Shown here piece after piece: positions 1-8,347 of a stretch of DNA of 64,000 bases. The DNA comes from Streptomyces kronopolitis (GTDB lineage Bacteria > Actinomycetota > Actinomycetes > Streptomycetales > Streptomycetaceae). Every line of letters starts with the position of its first letter. Position 1 is the stretch's first letter. The stretch spans positions 124,001 to 188,000 of the forward strand of contig NZ_BMND01000005.1 in NCBI RefSeq assembly GCF_014646275.1. The letters run 5' to 3'. The notes below the pieces were generated by a model. The model was given only the letters and a program-made list of their open reading frames with translations, was not told where the DNA came from and did no database searches. A program made the position numbers and the translations under genes.

Positions 1-375
1 ATGCGGAGCCTCCGGTGGGGCGTCACGGGTGCGCACGGCACGCGTCGCGGGGTGTTCCGCCGCAGATGACGGCATGCGCCGAAGCGGCCCGCCTGACCGC
101 CAGACACTAATCACGCGCGCCCCGCGTCGCGCCCACCCGGGGGTAACCGCCGTGCCACGGTCCTGACTCGGCGCGCCATCGCGGAGCAACCGCGCGCCGG
201 GCGGATCGATTGCCGGGAGGATGGCGCCGTAGTTACCCGTGTGGTGATCCGGTCGCGTTACGTTCATGACGCGGTGGCGGTCCCTCCCCCGGGACGGACC
301 GGCAACGGCCGATACCGCGAGGTGGGCGAACTCGTCGTCCCGTGCCGGTGGACCTCTACACAGGACAGGTGAGAC
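1..375. other. Non-coding leader at the left edge, upstream of the first carrier-protein gene
   Basis: No convincing coding frame is seen in these 375 bases; the short open frames lack Streptomyces codon bias and a ribosome site. The stretch presumably carries the promoter of the rightward genes that follow. An AT-richer patch around 235-270 is a possible promoter, but I cannot assign -35 and -10 boxes. The lack of a gene here means either that the biosynthetic locus starts at 376 or that its left arm lies beyond the window. Confidence 0.4.
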
Positions 376-642
376 ATGAAGGACGGCCTTGCGCTGACCG
401 AGAGTGCGGTGCGCGACCACGTGCACACGCTGCTGTGCGACCTGCTGTTGCGGGACTCCCTGCCGGCCGACCACGATCTCAGGGAGAGCGGCGCCCTCAA
501 CTCCGTCATGTTCCTCGAGCTGTTCGTCCGGCTGGAGACGGAGTTCGGGATCCAGCTCACGGGTGCCGATGTGACGCAGGACAACTTCCGCACGGCGGAG
601 TCGATCGCCCGGTTCGTCTGCGCGAAGCGGGCGGACGGCTGA
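376..642 (+). CDS. Stand-alone acyl/peptidyl carrier protein (first of two)
   Basis: An 88-residue free-standing carrier protein. The attachment motif for 4'-phosphopantetheine is seen as ESGALNSVMFLEL with Ser43 as the likely modified residue, followed by a typical helix and the segment TEFGIQL. Length and helix layout match discrete ACP/PCP proteins. The start ATG has a purine-rich site (GGACAGGTGAG) just upstream. The stop lies one base before the next ATG, so the two genes are probably co-translated. In this locus it would carry the residue activated by the adenylation enzyme at 1783-3366. Whether the arm carries an amino acid or an acyl group cannot be read from the sequence. Confidence 0.85.
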   Translation: MKDGLALTESAVRDHVHTLLCDLLLRDSLPADHDLRESGALNSVMFLELFVRLETEFGIQLTGADVTQDNFRTAESIARFVCAKRADG

Positions 643-643
643 C

Positions 644-1708
644 ATGGGCGCGGAACTCACCCTCACCGACTGCACGCCCGCCGATCACGCGGAGATCTGC
701 GCCCTCCAGGAGGGGCTGTGGGCCGGCGGTCCCGCGGGCAACCAGGCCTACCTGGAGTGGAAGTACCACGCCAATCCCTACCTCGACGAGCGGTACACCG
801 TACTCGCCCGCTCGGCGCCGGCCGACGGCTCCCAACTGCTGGGCATGGTCGGGGTGTTCGGCTCCTCCTGGGAGAGGAACGGGCGCCGGTTCACCCTGCC
901 CTGCCTGACGGACACGATCATCACCAGCGAGCACCGCAACAGCCCGCTCTTCCACGAGATGGTCGACGAGGTGCTCGCCCGGCTGCGCCGCGACGGCATC
1001 CCGTGGCTGCTCGACTTCGGCGACCAGGGCACCGTGCCGGCGATGCTGTTCCGCGGCTGGCGGCAGGTCGGCGTCTGGGGGCAGTCCGTGCTGACCCGGC
1101 CCGCCGACGCCTGGCACCGCAAGCCGTGGGACGAGGTGCCGGCCACCCGCGGTGCCCGCTCCGGTGCGCTGCTCACGCCGTCCCGCACCCCGGACCTCGA
1201 CGCGATGACCGAGGTCGTACGGGACGTACCTGCCGACGGCCGCCTGCGGGTCGCGCGCGACCGCGCCTACTTCCACTGGCGCGCCGCGCATCCGCTGGCC
1301 ACCTACTACTACCTCGTGGCGCGGTCGGAGACGGGACGGGCCGAGGGCTACCTCGTCGGCCACCGCTCCGGCGTGGACACCGACCAGGGCCCGACACCGA
1401 CCACCGTCGTCGAGTGCGAGGCCCGCACGCCAGAGATCCACGCGGACCTCATCCGGCTCGCCCATGAGGCGCTGCCCGGCACCCGGGTGCTCATGTGGAC
1501 CCGGGATCTGACCGAGGCGGCAGCCGCCGTGCTGGCCGACATGGGCGCCGCGTTCATCGAGCCGACCGGCCGGCCCACCCAGGACCGGCCACTGCCCAGC
1601 CTCCTGATCCGCGACACCGGCGCCCGGCCGGTCAGCGCCGCACTCGCCGACGTGGACGGGCTCGACGCATGGGACTTCCGCGGTGTCTCCGGCCGCGGCT
1701 GGCGCTGA
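644..1708 (+). CDS. GNAT-fold acyltransferase-like protein
   Basis: A 354-residue protein resembling large GNAT-family N-acyltransferases. The N-terminal part carries YLEWKYHANPYL (about residues 37-48), the WKY..NP pattern common in GNAT proteins of this size. The region following TDTIITSEHRNSPLF, where the Q/RxxGxG/A pyrophosphate loop of acetyl-CoA enzymes should lie, lacks the glycines, so the donor may not be acetyl-CoA. It follows the carrier-protein gene by one base and precedes the adenylation gene by 74 bases, so transfer of a carrier-bound acyl group to an amine is an attractive but unproved role. Ordinary N-acetylation or self-protection is the alternative. Confidence 0.6.
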   Translation: MGAELTLTDCTPADHAEICALQEGLWAGGPAGNQAYLEWKYHANPYLDERYTVLARSAPADGSQLLGMVGVFGSSWERNGRRFTLPCLTDTIITSEHRNSPLFHEMVDEVLARLRRDGIPWLLDFGDQGTVPAMLFRGWRQVGVWGQSVLTRPADAWHRKPWDEVPATRGARSGALLTPSRTPDLDAMTEVVRDVPADGRLRVARDRAYFHWRAAHPLATYYYLVARSETGRAEGYLVGHRSGVDTDQGPTPTTVVECEARTPEIHADLIRLAHEALPGTRVLMWTRDLTEAAAAVLADMGAAFIEPTGRPTQDRPLPSLLIRDTGARPVSAALADVDGLDAWDFRGVSGRGWR

Positions 1709-1782
1709 GGCAGCTCCGCCCGGCTCCCGTCGCGGGCCCGGGCGACCGGGTACCGCTCCGCAAGAGGAAGAGAGGTGTTGAC

Positions 1783-3366
1783 GTGACCGGCCTTCGAGCA
1801 GGCGAGTTTCCGAACGCTACCCTCGTCGGGGAACGCCGGGAGTTGCCGGCGTCCTCCGTGGTGGAGCTGATCAGCCGATGGGCCCGGACCGCGCCGGACG
1901 CGGTCGCGCTCGAATGCGGGGACACCCGCACCACGTTCCGCGAGCTGTGGCGGCGCAGCATGGCCATCGCCGCCGGGCTGCGGGAGCGGGACGTGCAGCC
2001 GGGTGAGGTCATCGGCGTCATCGCCCATCGCACCGCGGAGTCGGTGGCGGCGATGATCGCGGTCATGGCCGTCCGCGCGGCCTACGCGCCGATCGATCCG
2101 ACCAATCCGCTCGGGCGCGTGCGGCTGATCCTCGATCAGGTGCGGCCCCGCGTGATGCTGTGGGACGGCACCGGCTCCGCCGAGTGCGCCGGCGGCCTGC
2201 CCACGCTGGACACCTCCGGCATACCGGACCTGCCGGCGGACAGCCCGGCCCCGGTCACCCGCGGCCCGCGCCACGACGACCTGGCCTACGTGGTCTTCAC
2301 CTCGGGCTCGACGGGGCTGCCCAAGGGCGTCCTGGTGGAGCACCGTTCCCTGGTCAACTACATCGGCTGGGCGACGACCCACGTCCTGCCGGACGCCGGC
2401 GGCGCCGCCTGCCCGGTGTTCGCCAGCATGAGCTTCGACCTCGCGCTCACCACCCTGTGGGTGCCCTTGGCGCAGGGACGCACCATCGTCCTGCTGGAGG
2501 ACTCCTGGGACTACGCGCGCCTGTACGCGCCCCGGTCCCGGCCGTACGACTTCATCAAGGCCACCCCCAGCCACTTCCGGCTGTTCGAGCGCATGCTGCG
2601 GCCGGAGTACCGGTCCGCCGCCAAGCGGCTGATGATCGGCGGTGAGCCGCTGGAGCCGGCCATGCTGCGGCAGATGGGCGACCGGATCGACGGCGTGGAA
2701 GTGGTCAACCACTACGGGCCGACCGAGACCACCATCGGCTGCTGCGCCTACCGGTCCACCGTGCGGGACCTGCCCGACCTGCCCACCGTGCCCATCGGCA
2801 GCCCCGCCTGGAACGCCGCGGCCTATGTGGTGGACGAGCGCGGCGGACCGGTGGGGGTGGGCGGCCAGGGGGAACTCATCGTCAGCGGGTTCGGCATCGC
2901 CCGCGGCTACCTCGGCGGCGGGGGCGGGGACCGCTTCTTCGACGACCCCGCGTTCGGCGGCCGGGCCTACCGCACGGGCGATATCGTCGAGGTGCTGCCC
3001 GAGGGCGTGCTGCTCCATCTCGGGCGCAAGGACAGCCAGTTGAAGGTGAGCGGCCACCGGTTCGAAGCGGCCGAGCTGCGCCGCCACGCGATGTCGCTGC
3101 CGCTGATCGCCGACGCCGCCTTCGACGTGATCCGCGGTGGCGTCCTGGACGCGGTCGAGGCCTTCGTGGTCTTCGACGACCGGTCGACTCAGACGCCGCC
3201 CACGGAGCGGGAGATCCGCGTCCAGCTCGCCTCGCTGCTGCCCAAGGAACTGGTGCCCAGGCGGGTGTACGTGGTGCCCGAGATCAAGGTCAACGCCAAC
3301 GGCAAACGGGATGTGGGGGCCACCAGGGAACTGGCCGAGGCGCGGGCGGGGGAAACCGGTCCGTGA
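1783..3366 (+). CDS. Stand-alone NRPS-type adenylation enzyme, predicted aspartate or 3-methylaspartate specific
   Basis: A 527-residue single adenylation domain that would activate an amino acid as its AMP ester and load a separate carrier protein. Core motifs are seen in order: TSGSTGLPKG (from Thr173), FDLA with Asp219 at the alpha-amino-binding position, NHYGPTETT (about 309-317), YRTGD, GRKDSQLKVSGHR and NANGKRD with the catalytic Lys508. Aligned by eye on GrsA, the ten pocket positions read D-L-T-K-M-G-H-I-G-K, one change from the aspartate code DLTKVGHIGK. The GTG start follows AGGAAGAGAGG; earlier in-frame starts would run into the preceding gene. The stop overlaps an upstream start option of the next gene. 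Adjacent glutamate-mutase genes make 3-methylaspartate the likely substrate (inference). Confidence 0.88.
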   Translation: MTGLRAGEFPNATLVGERRELPASSVVELISRWARTAPDAVALECGDTRTTFRELWRRSMAIAAGLRERDVQPGEVIGVIAHRTAESVAAMIAVMAVRAAYAPIDPTNPLGRVRLILDQVRPRVMLWDGTGSAECAGGLPTLDTSGIPDLPADSPAPVTRGPRHDDLAYVVFTSGSTGLPKGVLVEHRSLVNYIGWATTHVLPDAGGAACPVFASMSFDLALTTLWVPLAQGRTIVLLEDSWDYARLYAPRSRPYDFIKATPSHFRLFERMLRPEYRSAAKRLMIGGEPLEPAMLRQMGDRIDGVEVVNHYGPTETTIGCCAYRSTVRDLPDLPTVPIGSPAWNAAAYVVDERGGPVGVGGQGELIVSGFGIARGYLGGGGGDRFFDDPAFGGRAYRTGDIVEVLPEGVLLHLGRKDSQLKVSGHRFEAAELRRHAMSLPLIADAAFDVIRGGVLDAVEAFVVFDDRSTQTPPTEREIRVQLASLLPKELVPRRVYVVPEIKVNANGKRDVGATRELAEARAGETGP

Positions 3367-3416
3367 GCGGGGTACGGGCAGCGCACACCGAGCCGGCCGA
3401 TGGGGAAGGACCAGTC

Positions 3417-3884
3417 ATGCGGAGCGATCCCGCGCACACCGACGCACCGGAGTCCGCGCACGAGGTGATCGTGCTGGGCGTGACCGCGAGCGACGCGCAC
3501 GCGGTGGCCAACCAGCTGATCGCGCACGGGCTGCGCGCCCACGGCTTCACCGTGATCAACCTGGGGGTCTGCACCCCGATCGAGGAGTTCGCCCTGGCCG
3601 TGCGGGAGAACCCCGGCGTGCTCGCCGTGGTCGTCGGCAGCCTCAACGGCCACGCCTACGACGACCTGTGCGACCTCCCTGCCGCCCGGGCCGCGGGCGA
3701 GCTGGCCTGCCCGGTCATCCTGGGCGGCAATCTGTCCGTGGGCAGCCGCAAGGATCCCGACGCGCTGGACCGGCTGCGGCGACTGGGTGTCGACCACATC
3801 CTGTCCGAACTGACCGACCTCGCCCCGCTGCTGGGCGAACTGGCCCGGAAGGCCGCGCGGTCCCGGCGGCTGCAGACCATATGA
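3417..3884 (+). CDS. glmS: Methylaspartate (glutamate) mutase, small B12-binding subunit S
   Basis: A 155-residue cobalamin-binding subunit of glutamate mutase, which with the E subunit interconverts L-glutamate and threo-3-methyl-L-aspartate. The Rossmann-like B12 fold is seen: DAH at residues 26-28 is the DxH of the base-off DxHxxG motif (its Gly is Ala here), followed by VVGSLNGH and VILGGN, the SxL and GG signatures. The ATG at 3417 is chosen because GGGGAAGGA sits six bases before it; an in-frame GTG at 3363 overlaps the previous stop but has no such site. The stop overlaps the next gene's ATG (ATGA). The symbol follows clostridial usage and is not glucosamine synthase. Confidence 0.9.
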   Translation: MRSDPAHTDAPESAHEVIVLGVTASDAHAVANQLIAHGLRAHGFTVINLGVCTPIEEFALAVRENPGVLAVVVGSLNGHAYDDLCDLPAARAAGELACPVILGGNLSVGSRKDPDALDRLRRLGVDHILSELTDLAPLLGELARKAARSRRLQTI

Positions 3885-5266
3885 ACCGGGACCCGCACCG
3901 CCGCACCGACCCGCACGCCGCGCCCGAGCCGGAGTATCCCTCCATGGCCGAGACGGTGCGCTTCGCCCGCACCCGCGGCACGCCGACCGTGCGTGACGTG
4001 CTGGCCCGGTCCGCGAAGGACGCGGTGGTGGCCATCCAGCCCCGCTGCGGGGTGGGCGGCCACCCCGAGATGCGGCAGCTGCTGCGCGCGCTGGAATCCG
4101 GTGCGCGGCCGGACGTCCTGACCCTCACCATCGACTCCCACACCCGGCTCAACCGCTTCGCGCACGCGGCCCGCCTGGCCGCCACCGATCCGGGCGCGCT
4201 GAACGGCTATCCGCTCGTGGCGCACGGCTGGCAGCGCGGCCGCGAACTGGTCGAGGCGGTGTCCGCGCCGGTGGAGATCCGGCACGGCTCCCCGGACGCG
4301 CGGCGGCTGTTCCGGGTCGCGGTGGCCGCCGGCGCCACGTCGTTCGAGGGCGGCGGCATCTCGTACAACCTCCCTTACTGCAAGGACGTACCGCTCGCCC
4401 ACTCACTGGCCTGCTGGCGCGAGGTCGACGCACTGACCGGCGATCTGCGGCGCGCCGGACTGACCCTGGACCGCGAGTTGTTCGGCACCCTCACCGGGGT
4501 GCTGACGCCGCCGTCGATCAGCCTGGCCATCGGCGTGATCGAGGCCGCCCTCGCGGCCGCCGAGGGGGTGGGATGCCTCTCCATTTCCTATCCGCAGGGC
4601 GGGAACCTCGCGCAGGACGTCGCCGCGCTGCGCGCGATTCCCCTGCTGGCCCGGCGCTATCTGCCGGCGGATGTCGAGGTCTATCCGGTCCTCCACGAGT
4701 TCATGGGCGTCTTCCCTGGCCGGCGGGCCCACGCCGAGCAGCTGATCTTCTACGGGGCGCTGACCGCCCGGCTGGGCGGGGCGGCGAAGCTGGTGACCAA
4801 GACCTACCAGGAGGCGCTGGGCGTGCCGGACGCCCGGGCGAACATCGACGGGATGCGCCTGGCGGCGGTCGCCAACTCACCGCTGCTGGACTTCGTCACC
4901 GTCGACGCGGAGCAGGTCGAGGAGGAACTCCACTGGCTGCTCGCCGAGGTGGACGACCTCGTCGCCCCGGTCCTCGGCGCCGCGGATCCGGCCCGCGCCG
5001 TCACCGCGGCCTTCGCCGACGGCACGCTGGACATCCCGTTCAGCGCCAGCCGGTACGCCCGCGGGGACGTGCTGCCCTGCCGCGACGCCTCAGGGGCGAT
5101 CCGCTACGCGGTGGCCGGCGCGCTGTCCCTGTCACCCGCCGCGGTGGCCCGGCACCGCAGGGCGCTCGGCCTGGCCGACGGCCCGCACAGCATGCGCACC
5201 CTGGTCGACCGGGTCACGCGCGACATCAACCACTTCCTCCACCTCTTCAAAGAGATCGAGCCGTGA
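3881..5266 (+). CDS. glmE: Methylaspartate (glutamate) mutase, catalytic subunit E
   Basis: A 461-residue TIM-barrel partner of the preceding B12 subunit. The three arginines that grip substrate carboxylates in the clostridial enzyme have clear counterparts: Arg55 (QPRCG), Arg89 (DSHTRLN) and Arg134 (IRHG). Glu156 in FEGGG and Tyr162 and Tyr166 in SYNLPY keep the same spacing as the clostridial Glu171, Tyr177 and Tyr181. The enzyme is therefore probably active and would supply 3-methylaspartate. It starts in an ATGA overlap with the S subunit, so the two are translationally coupled. Its last 20 bases overlap the end of the convergent SARP gene. Glutamate mutase occurs in the friulimicin, vicenistatin and nikkomycin loci, which supports a precursor-supply role. 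Confidence 0.92.
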   Translation: MNRDPHRRTDPHAAPEPEYPSMAETVRFARTRGTPTVRDVLARSAKDAVVAIQPRCGVGGHPEMRQLLRALESGARPDVLTLTIDSHTRLNRFAHAARLAATDPGALNGYPLVAHGWQRGRELVEAVSAPVEIRHGSPDARRLFRVAVAAGATSFEGGGISYNLPYCKDVPLAHSLACWREVDALTGDLRRAGLTLDRELFGTLTGVLTPPSISLAIGVIEAALAAAEGVGCLSISYPQGGNLAQDVAALRAIPLLARRYLPADVEVYPVLHEFMGVFPGRRAHAEQLIFYGALTARLGGAAKLVTKTYQEALGVPDARANIDGMRLAAVANSPLLDFVTVDAEQVEEELHWLLAEVDDLVAPVLGAADPARAVTAAFADGTLDIPFSASRYARGDVLPCRDASGAIRYAVAGALSLSPAAVARHRRALGLADGPHSMRTLVDRVTRDINHFLHLFKEIEP

Positions 5267-6845
5267 GCCGCGCCAGGCCCGGTCCCTCCGGCGGCCCGGA
5301 GGACTCCGGCGCCCGTGTCTCCGCCCGGCCCTGCCCCGCGCCGGTCCGGACGCGGACCGCCTCCCAGCCCTCCGGCGGCTCGGGCCCCAGGTGGTACGAG
5401 ATCTGCGCCTCCGTCGCCTGGCGCGTGACCTCGCACACCCGCACCTGCCCCCGGGGCGCCATCGCCAGCAGCCGGAAGCCCCGGTCGACCGCGTCCCCCG
5501 TGACGGTCGGGACGCCGCTGTGCGCCGGCAGGTACGACAGGCAGGCGTCACCGGTGACCACGGCGACGTGCAGCCGGAGCCAGGACGGGCGGGTACGCGG
5601 CCGGCTGCCGTCGATCCGGTCCCGGAGGGCGAAGGCCGTCCGCACGGCGCGCGTGGCGTCGTCCCGGCGGGGGCCGTCGATGCCGAAGACCGCGGAGAAC
5701 ACCGGTGCCGTCACGGGTCCCACGGTCCCCCCGTTCTGGCTGGACTGCTGCCGCAGCACCGCCTCGATGTCCGCCATGGCGTGCTGAACGCCGTCCAGGT
5801 CATGGTCGTCGGACAGGTCGTGCCGCACCCACGCCAGGACGACGCTCACCCGGGTGCGGCGGGGCGCCGACCGGTGGCCCGTACACGGCCGGTCGCCGTC
5901 CTCCGCGCGGTCCACCACACGGTGCTCGCGCCGGTGGTCCCGGCCCACCCGTGCCAGCACCCGGCTGACGGCCGGCGCGTCCCGGGCGTCGGGCGCCTCC
6001 GGCCGGCGGGGCGGCTGCTGGGCGACGAGGGTCGCCACCCTGGTCGGCTCCGGGGCCCGGTGGCGCTCCCCCGGCGGCGCGGCCGGCACCTCCAGGTCGG
6101 GGGCGTGTTCGAGGATGGAGCGCTCCAGGCGGCGCAGTTCCCGCGACGGCTCCAGCCCGAACCGCTCCACGAGTTCGGTCCTGATGCCCCGGAACACCGA
6201 CAGCGCGTCGGTCTGCCGGCCGCACCGGTAGAGCGCCACCATCAGCTGGCCGCTGAGCCGCTCGCGCAGCGGGTCCTCGGCGACGGCCGTCTGCAGCTCG
6301 CCCAGGATCTCGTGGTGCCGGCCGATCGCCAGTCCGGCTTCGAAGTAGTCCTCCAGGGCCCCCAGCCGCTCACTCTCCAGGGCGTCCAGTTCGGGCCAGT
6401 TCAGGGCGCCGTCCGTGAGGTCGGCGAGTGCCGCACCCCGCCACAGGTCGAGCGCCCCGCGCAGGGTGCGCGCCGCGGTGACGTGATCGCCCGCGCCGGC
6501 CTCGGTGCGTCCGCGCTCCACGTGCCGGCGGAACAGGAAGAGATCCACCGCGTCGGGTGCGACCCGCAACTGGTATCCGGGGGCGCAGGTCAGCAGGGCC
6601 GCGCGCGTGTCCGCGGCGCCGTGGGCCAGGTCGAGCCGCAGGCCCCGGACGGCGTTGCCGATCATCTTGCGCGCGGTGCGGGGCGTCTCGTCCGGCCACA
6701 GGACGTCGAGCAGCTTGTGCGTGGCCACGACGCGGTTGGCGTTCAGCAGAAGGTAGGCGAGCAGCCGGCGCTTGATCACTCCGCCGAGCGGCATCGTCGT
6801 GCCGTCCACGCCTGCCTGGAGAGAGCCCAGTATTCGGAAGTGCAC
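5247..6845 (-). CDS. SARP-family activator with a C-terminal cyclase-like region
   Basis: A 532-residue Streptomyces antibiotic regulatory protein. The N-terminal winged helix starts HFRILGSLQAG and includes LLAYLLLNANRVV and LLDVLWPDETPRTARKMI; the bacterial activator domain follows (about 95-250: GYQLRV, LDLFLFRRHV, YRCGRQTDALSVF, FGLEPS.ELRRLE). After a Pro/Arg-rich linker, roughly residues 350-490 (MADIEAVLRQQ, FSAVFGIDGPRRDDATRAV, LRLHVAVVTGDA) resemble class III nucleotide cyclase folds, though I see no full catalytic set. The GTG at 6845 gives the family-typical start and has GAGG five bases upstream; an in-frame start at 6953 adds unrelated residues. It is the likely activator of the flanking biosynthetic genes, reading against the mutase genes. 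Confidence 0.82.
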   Translation of the reverse strand: MHFRILGSLQAGVDGTTMPLGGVIKRRLLAYLLLNANRVVATHKLLDVLWPDETPRTARKMIGNAVRGLRLDLAHGAADTRAALLTCAPGYQLRVAPDAVDLFLFRRHVERGRTEAGAGDHVTAARTLRGALDLWRGAALADLTDGALNWPELDALESERLGALEDYFEAGLAIGRHHEILGELQTAVAEDPLRERLSGQLMVALYRCGRQTDALSVFRGIRTELVERFGLEPSRELRRLERSILEHAPDLEVPAAPPGERHRAPEPTRVATLVAQQPPRRPEAPDARDAPAVSRVLARVGRDHRREHRVVDRAEDGDRPCTGHRSAPRRTRVSVVLAWVRHDLSDDHDLDGVQHAMADIEAVLRQQSSQNGGTVGPVTAPVFSAVFGIDGPRRDDATRAVRTAFALRDRIDGSRPRTRPSWLRLHVAVVTGDACLSYLPAHSGVPTVTGDAVDRGFRLLAMAPRGQVRVCEVTRQATEAQISYHLGPEPPEGWEAVRVRTGAGQGRAETRAPESSGPPEGPGLARLTARSL

Positions 6846-7463
6846 TTCAACCTCATTTCCCTGTTCCCCCGCTTTTTCTCGTTCCTGACGGCCGTCCGAC
6901 CCGGAGAACATCACCACGAGGAGAGCTTCTTCCGGCCGTTCGCCGGGTTGCACAGGCGTGCGCGCCGAGACGCGGAAAACGGCACATGGTGAAGAAGGCT
7001 GTCGCTGACGTCAATCCTCCGCGGATGCGGCGGCGACGGAAACGGAGGCAGGGTAATTCGCCTGCCACCGCGTTCTGGTCACCGCGATATCCGACCGGTC
7101 CCTCTTTTCGTGCGGTTACGCGTCGACCGATCACGGCGGATTCGGCTGGAATGCCGGAGAGCCGCGTGACCGCGAAGCGCCCGGCAGGAAGGGGCATTCG
7201 GGTACGGGGCAGCATCCAGGCTCCTGCGGATGACGCCGGCTTCCTCGGCTCCGGAAGACCGGACGGACGGGTTCAGTAGATAACGCTCCGTCACATTGCA
7301 GGGACATCGCGTCCGGAGTCCAGCGTCCCGGAGATCCTTTGCCCTTTTGGACAGACCTGAGCCGCCTGTGGGGCACAGCAGGCGCCAACGGGCTGCCGCG
7401 GCGGAGGATCCGGGGCACCCTGGGCGGCGCACACGGGCCGGTGGAGCCACCGGCGTCCGCGGT
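6846..7463. other. Non-coding stretch between the SARP gene start and the Nudix gene end
   Basis: About 620 bases with no credible gene. It is somewhat less GC-rich than the coding DNA on either side (for example 6840-6900 and 7070-7160), as expected for a regulatory leader of the leftward SARP gene. Several short frames exist on both strands, but all are rich in Arg and Pro and lack ribosome sites. No clear palindrome or terminator was found by eye. Confidence 0.35.
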
Positions 7464-8012
7464 TCAGGGCGAGATCCGCCGCCCCTCGGGCCCCAGCAGC
7501 GAGCGCCCGGCCAGGGCGGCGGCCAGCGCCCGGGTGTGCCCGGGGAAGGCGAGTTCCGCCGGTTCGCCGAGGACACAGCAGCCCTCGGTCTCGTCCGTCG
7601 CTGTCATCGCGGGCAGTCCCGCGGCCGCACGGACGGGCAGCAGCACGAAGAGTTCCACGGTGTCCCGTGTGCTGTGCGCGCCGAACAGGCGCGCCCCCTG
7701 TGCCGGGGCCAAGAGCCCGGTCTCCTCGTGGAGTTCGCGCACGGCCGCCTCCCGCCAGCTCTCCCCGACCTCCAGGTATCCACCGGGCAGGGCCAGCTCG
7801 CCGCGTCCCGGGGGGAGCGAGCGGCGGATCACGACGATGCCCCGGGTGCCGTCCTCCTGCGTCACGGGCTGTAGCGCCACCGCGACCGGCAGCGGGTTGC
7901 GCCACAGCGTCTCCCGGCACGCGGGGCAATCCAGCGGCCAGTGCGCGCCGTCCGGGTAGGCGTGGCCGCAATACGGGCAGTGGGTGACGCGGCGCCCGTG
8001 CGTGAATCCCAT
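7464..8012 (-). CDS. Nudix hydrolase with N-terminal zinc ribbon
   Basis: A 182-residue protein. An N-terminal four-cysteine ribbon (CPYC at about 12-15 and CPAC at about 30-33) precedes a Nudix fold with the box GGYLEVGESWREAAVRELHEETGL: all Nudix acidic residues (E, REL, EET) are present. Zinc-ribbon Nudix proteins of this shape hydrolyse nucleoside diphosphate-linked compounds, including NADH-type substrates; the actual substrate is not evident. It is read leftward, divergent from the oxygenase operon, and lies upstream of the SARP gene. It may be a housekeeping neighbour or part of the locus. Confidence 0.8.
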   Translation of the reverse strand: MGFTHGRRVTHCPYCGHAYPDGAHWPLDCPACRETLWRNPLPVAVALQPVTQEDGTRGIVVIRRSLPPGRGELALPGGYLEVGESWREAAVRELHEETGLLAPAQGARLFGAHSTRDTVELFVLLPVRAAAGLPAMTATDETEGCCVLGEPAELAFPGHTRALAAALAGRSLLGPEGRRISP

Positions 8013-8347
8013 GAACGCCTCATTTCATGCCAGGGCCCCGCGGCGGAGCGGAACGGGCTCGCCCCGCAAGGGTGCGGTCATGCACCAAGGGAGCCCGCGG
8101 GAAGTGTCGAATTCTTCGGCGGGCCAGACCGTAACGATCTCCGGAGAATTCCCGGATAACCGGCCGGCTATCGCCCGTGGTGCACGGCGCCTCTCCGGGA
8201 TTCCCCGGTAATTCCCGTACCGCCTCTAGAGTGCTCGGCACGCCCCCATTCCCGCTGACCGTCCGCGTCATCGGGCGGGGCCGAGTACCACCGCTCCACA
8301 GTTTCCTGGCTCCCGGTAGCTGATTCGTCCGAGCAAAGGAACAAGGC
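8013..8347. promoter_or_regulatory. Divergent promoter region between the Nudix gene and the oxygenase operon
   Basis: A 335-base intergenic stretch that must drive the Nudix gene leftward and the nine-gene biosynthetic run rightward. It contains three ATTCCC elements (8148, 8200, 8211). The last two are spaced exactly 11 bases apart and lie just upstream of a possible -10 box (see 8200-8232). The oxygenase ATG at 8348 is preceded by AAAGGAACAAGGC. Confidence 0.5.
8200..8232 (+). promoter_or_regulatory. Possible SARP-binding direct repeat with -10 box
   Basis: ATTCCC occurs at 8200-8205 and again at 8211-8216, an 11-base period. Ten bases after the second copy is TAGAGT (8227-8232), a plausible -10 hexamer. 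SARP activators characteristically bind direct repeats of 11-base period placed about 8 bases upstream of the -10 box, so the site could be the target of the SARP at 5247-6845. Six-base repeats also arise by chance; this is suggestive only. Confidence 0.35.

Noticed and set aside
376..5266. Assignment of the locus to nikkomycin, vicenistatin or friulimicin from the glutamate mutase
   Set aside because: The neighbouring genes typical of those pathways (nikkomycin aldolase and P450, vicenistatin polyketide synthases, friulimicin NRPS modules) are absent, so only the mutase function is shared.
5391..6992. Long + strand open frame opposite the SARP gene
   Set aside because: Arg/Pro/Gly-rich, no ribosome site, and it is the shadow of a gene with clear SARP motifs.
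6986..7279. Small + strand frame in the spacer upstream of the SARP gene
   Set aside because: Basic low-complexity residues with no ribosome site or family resemblance.
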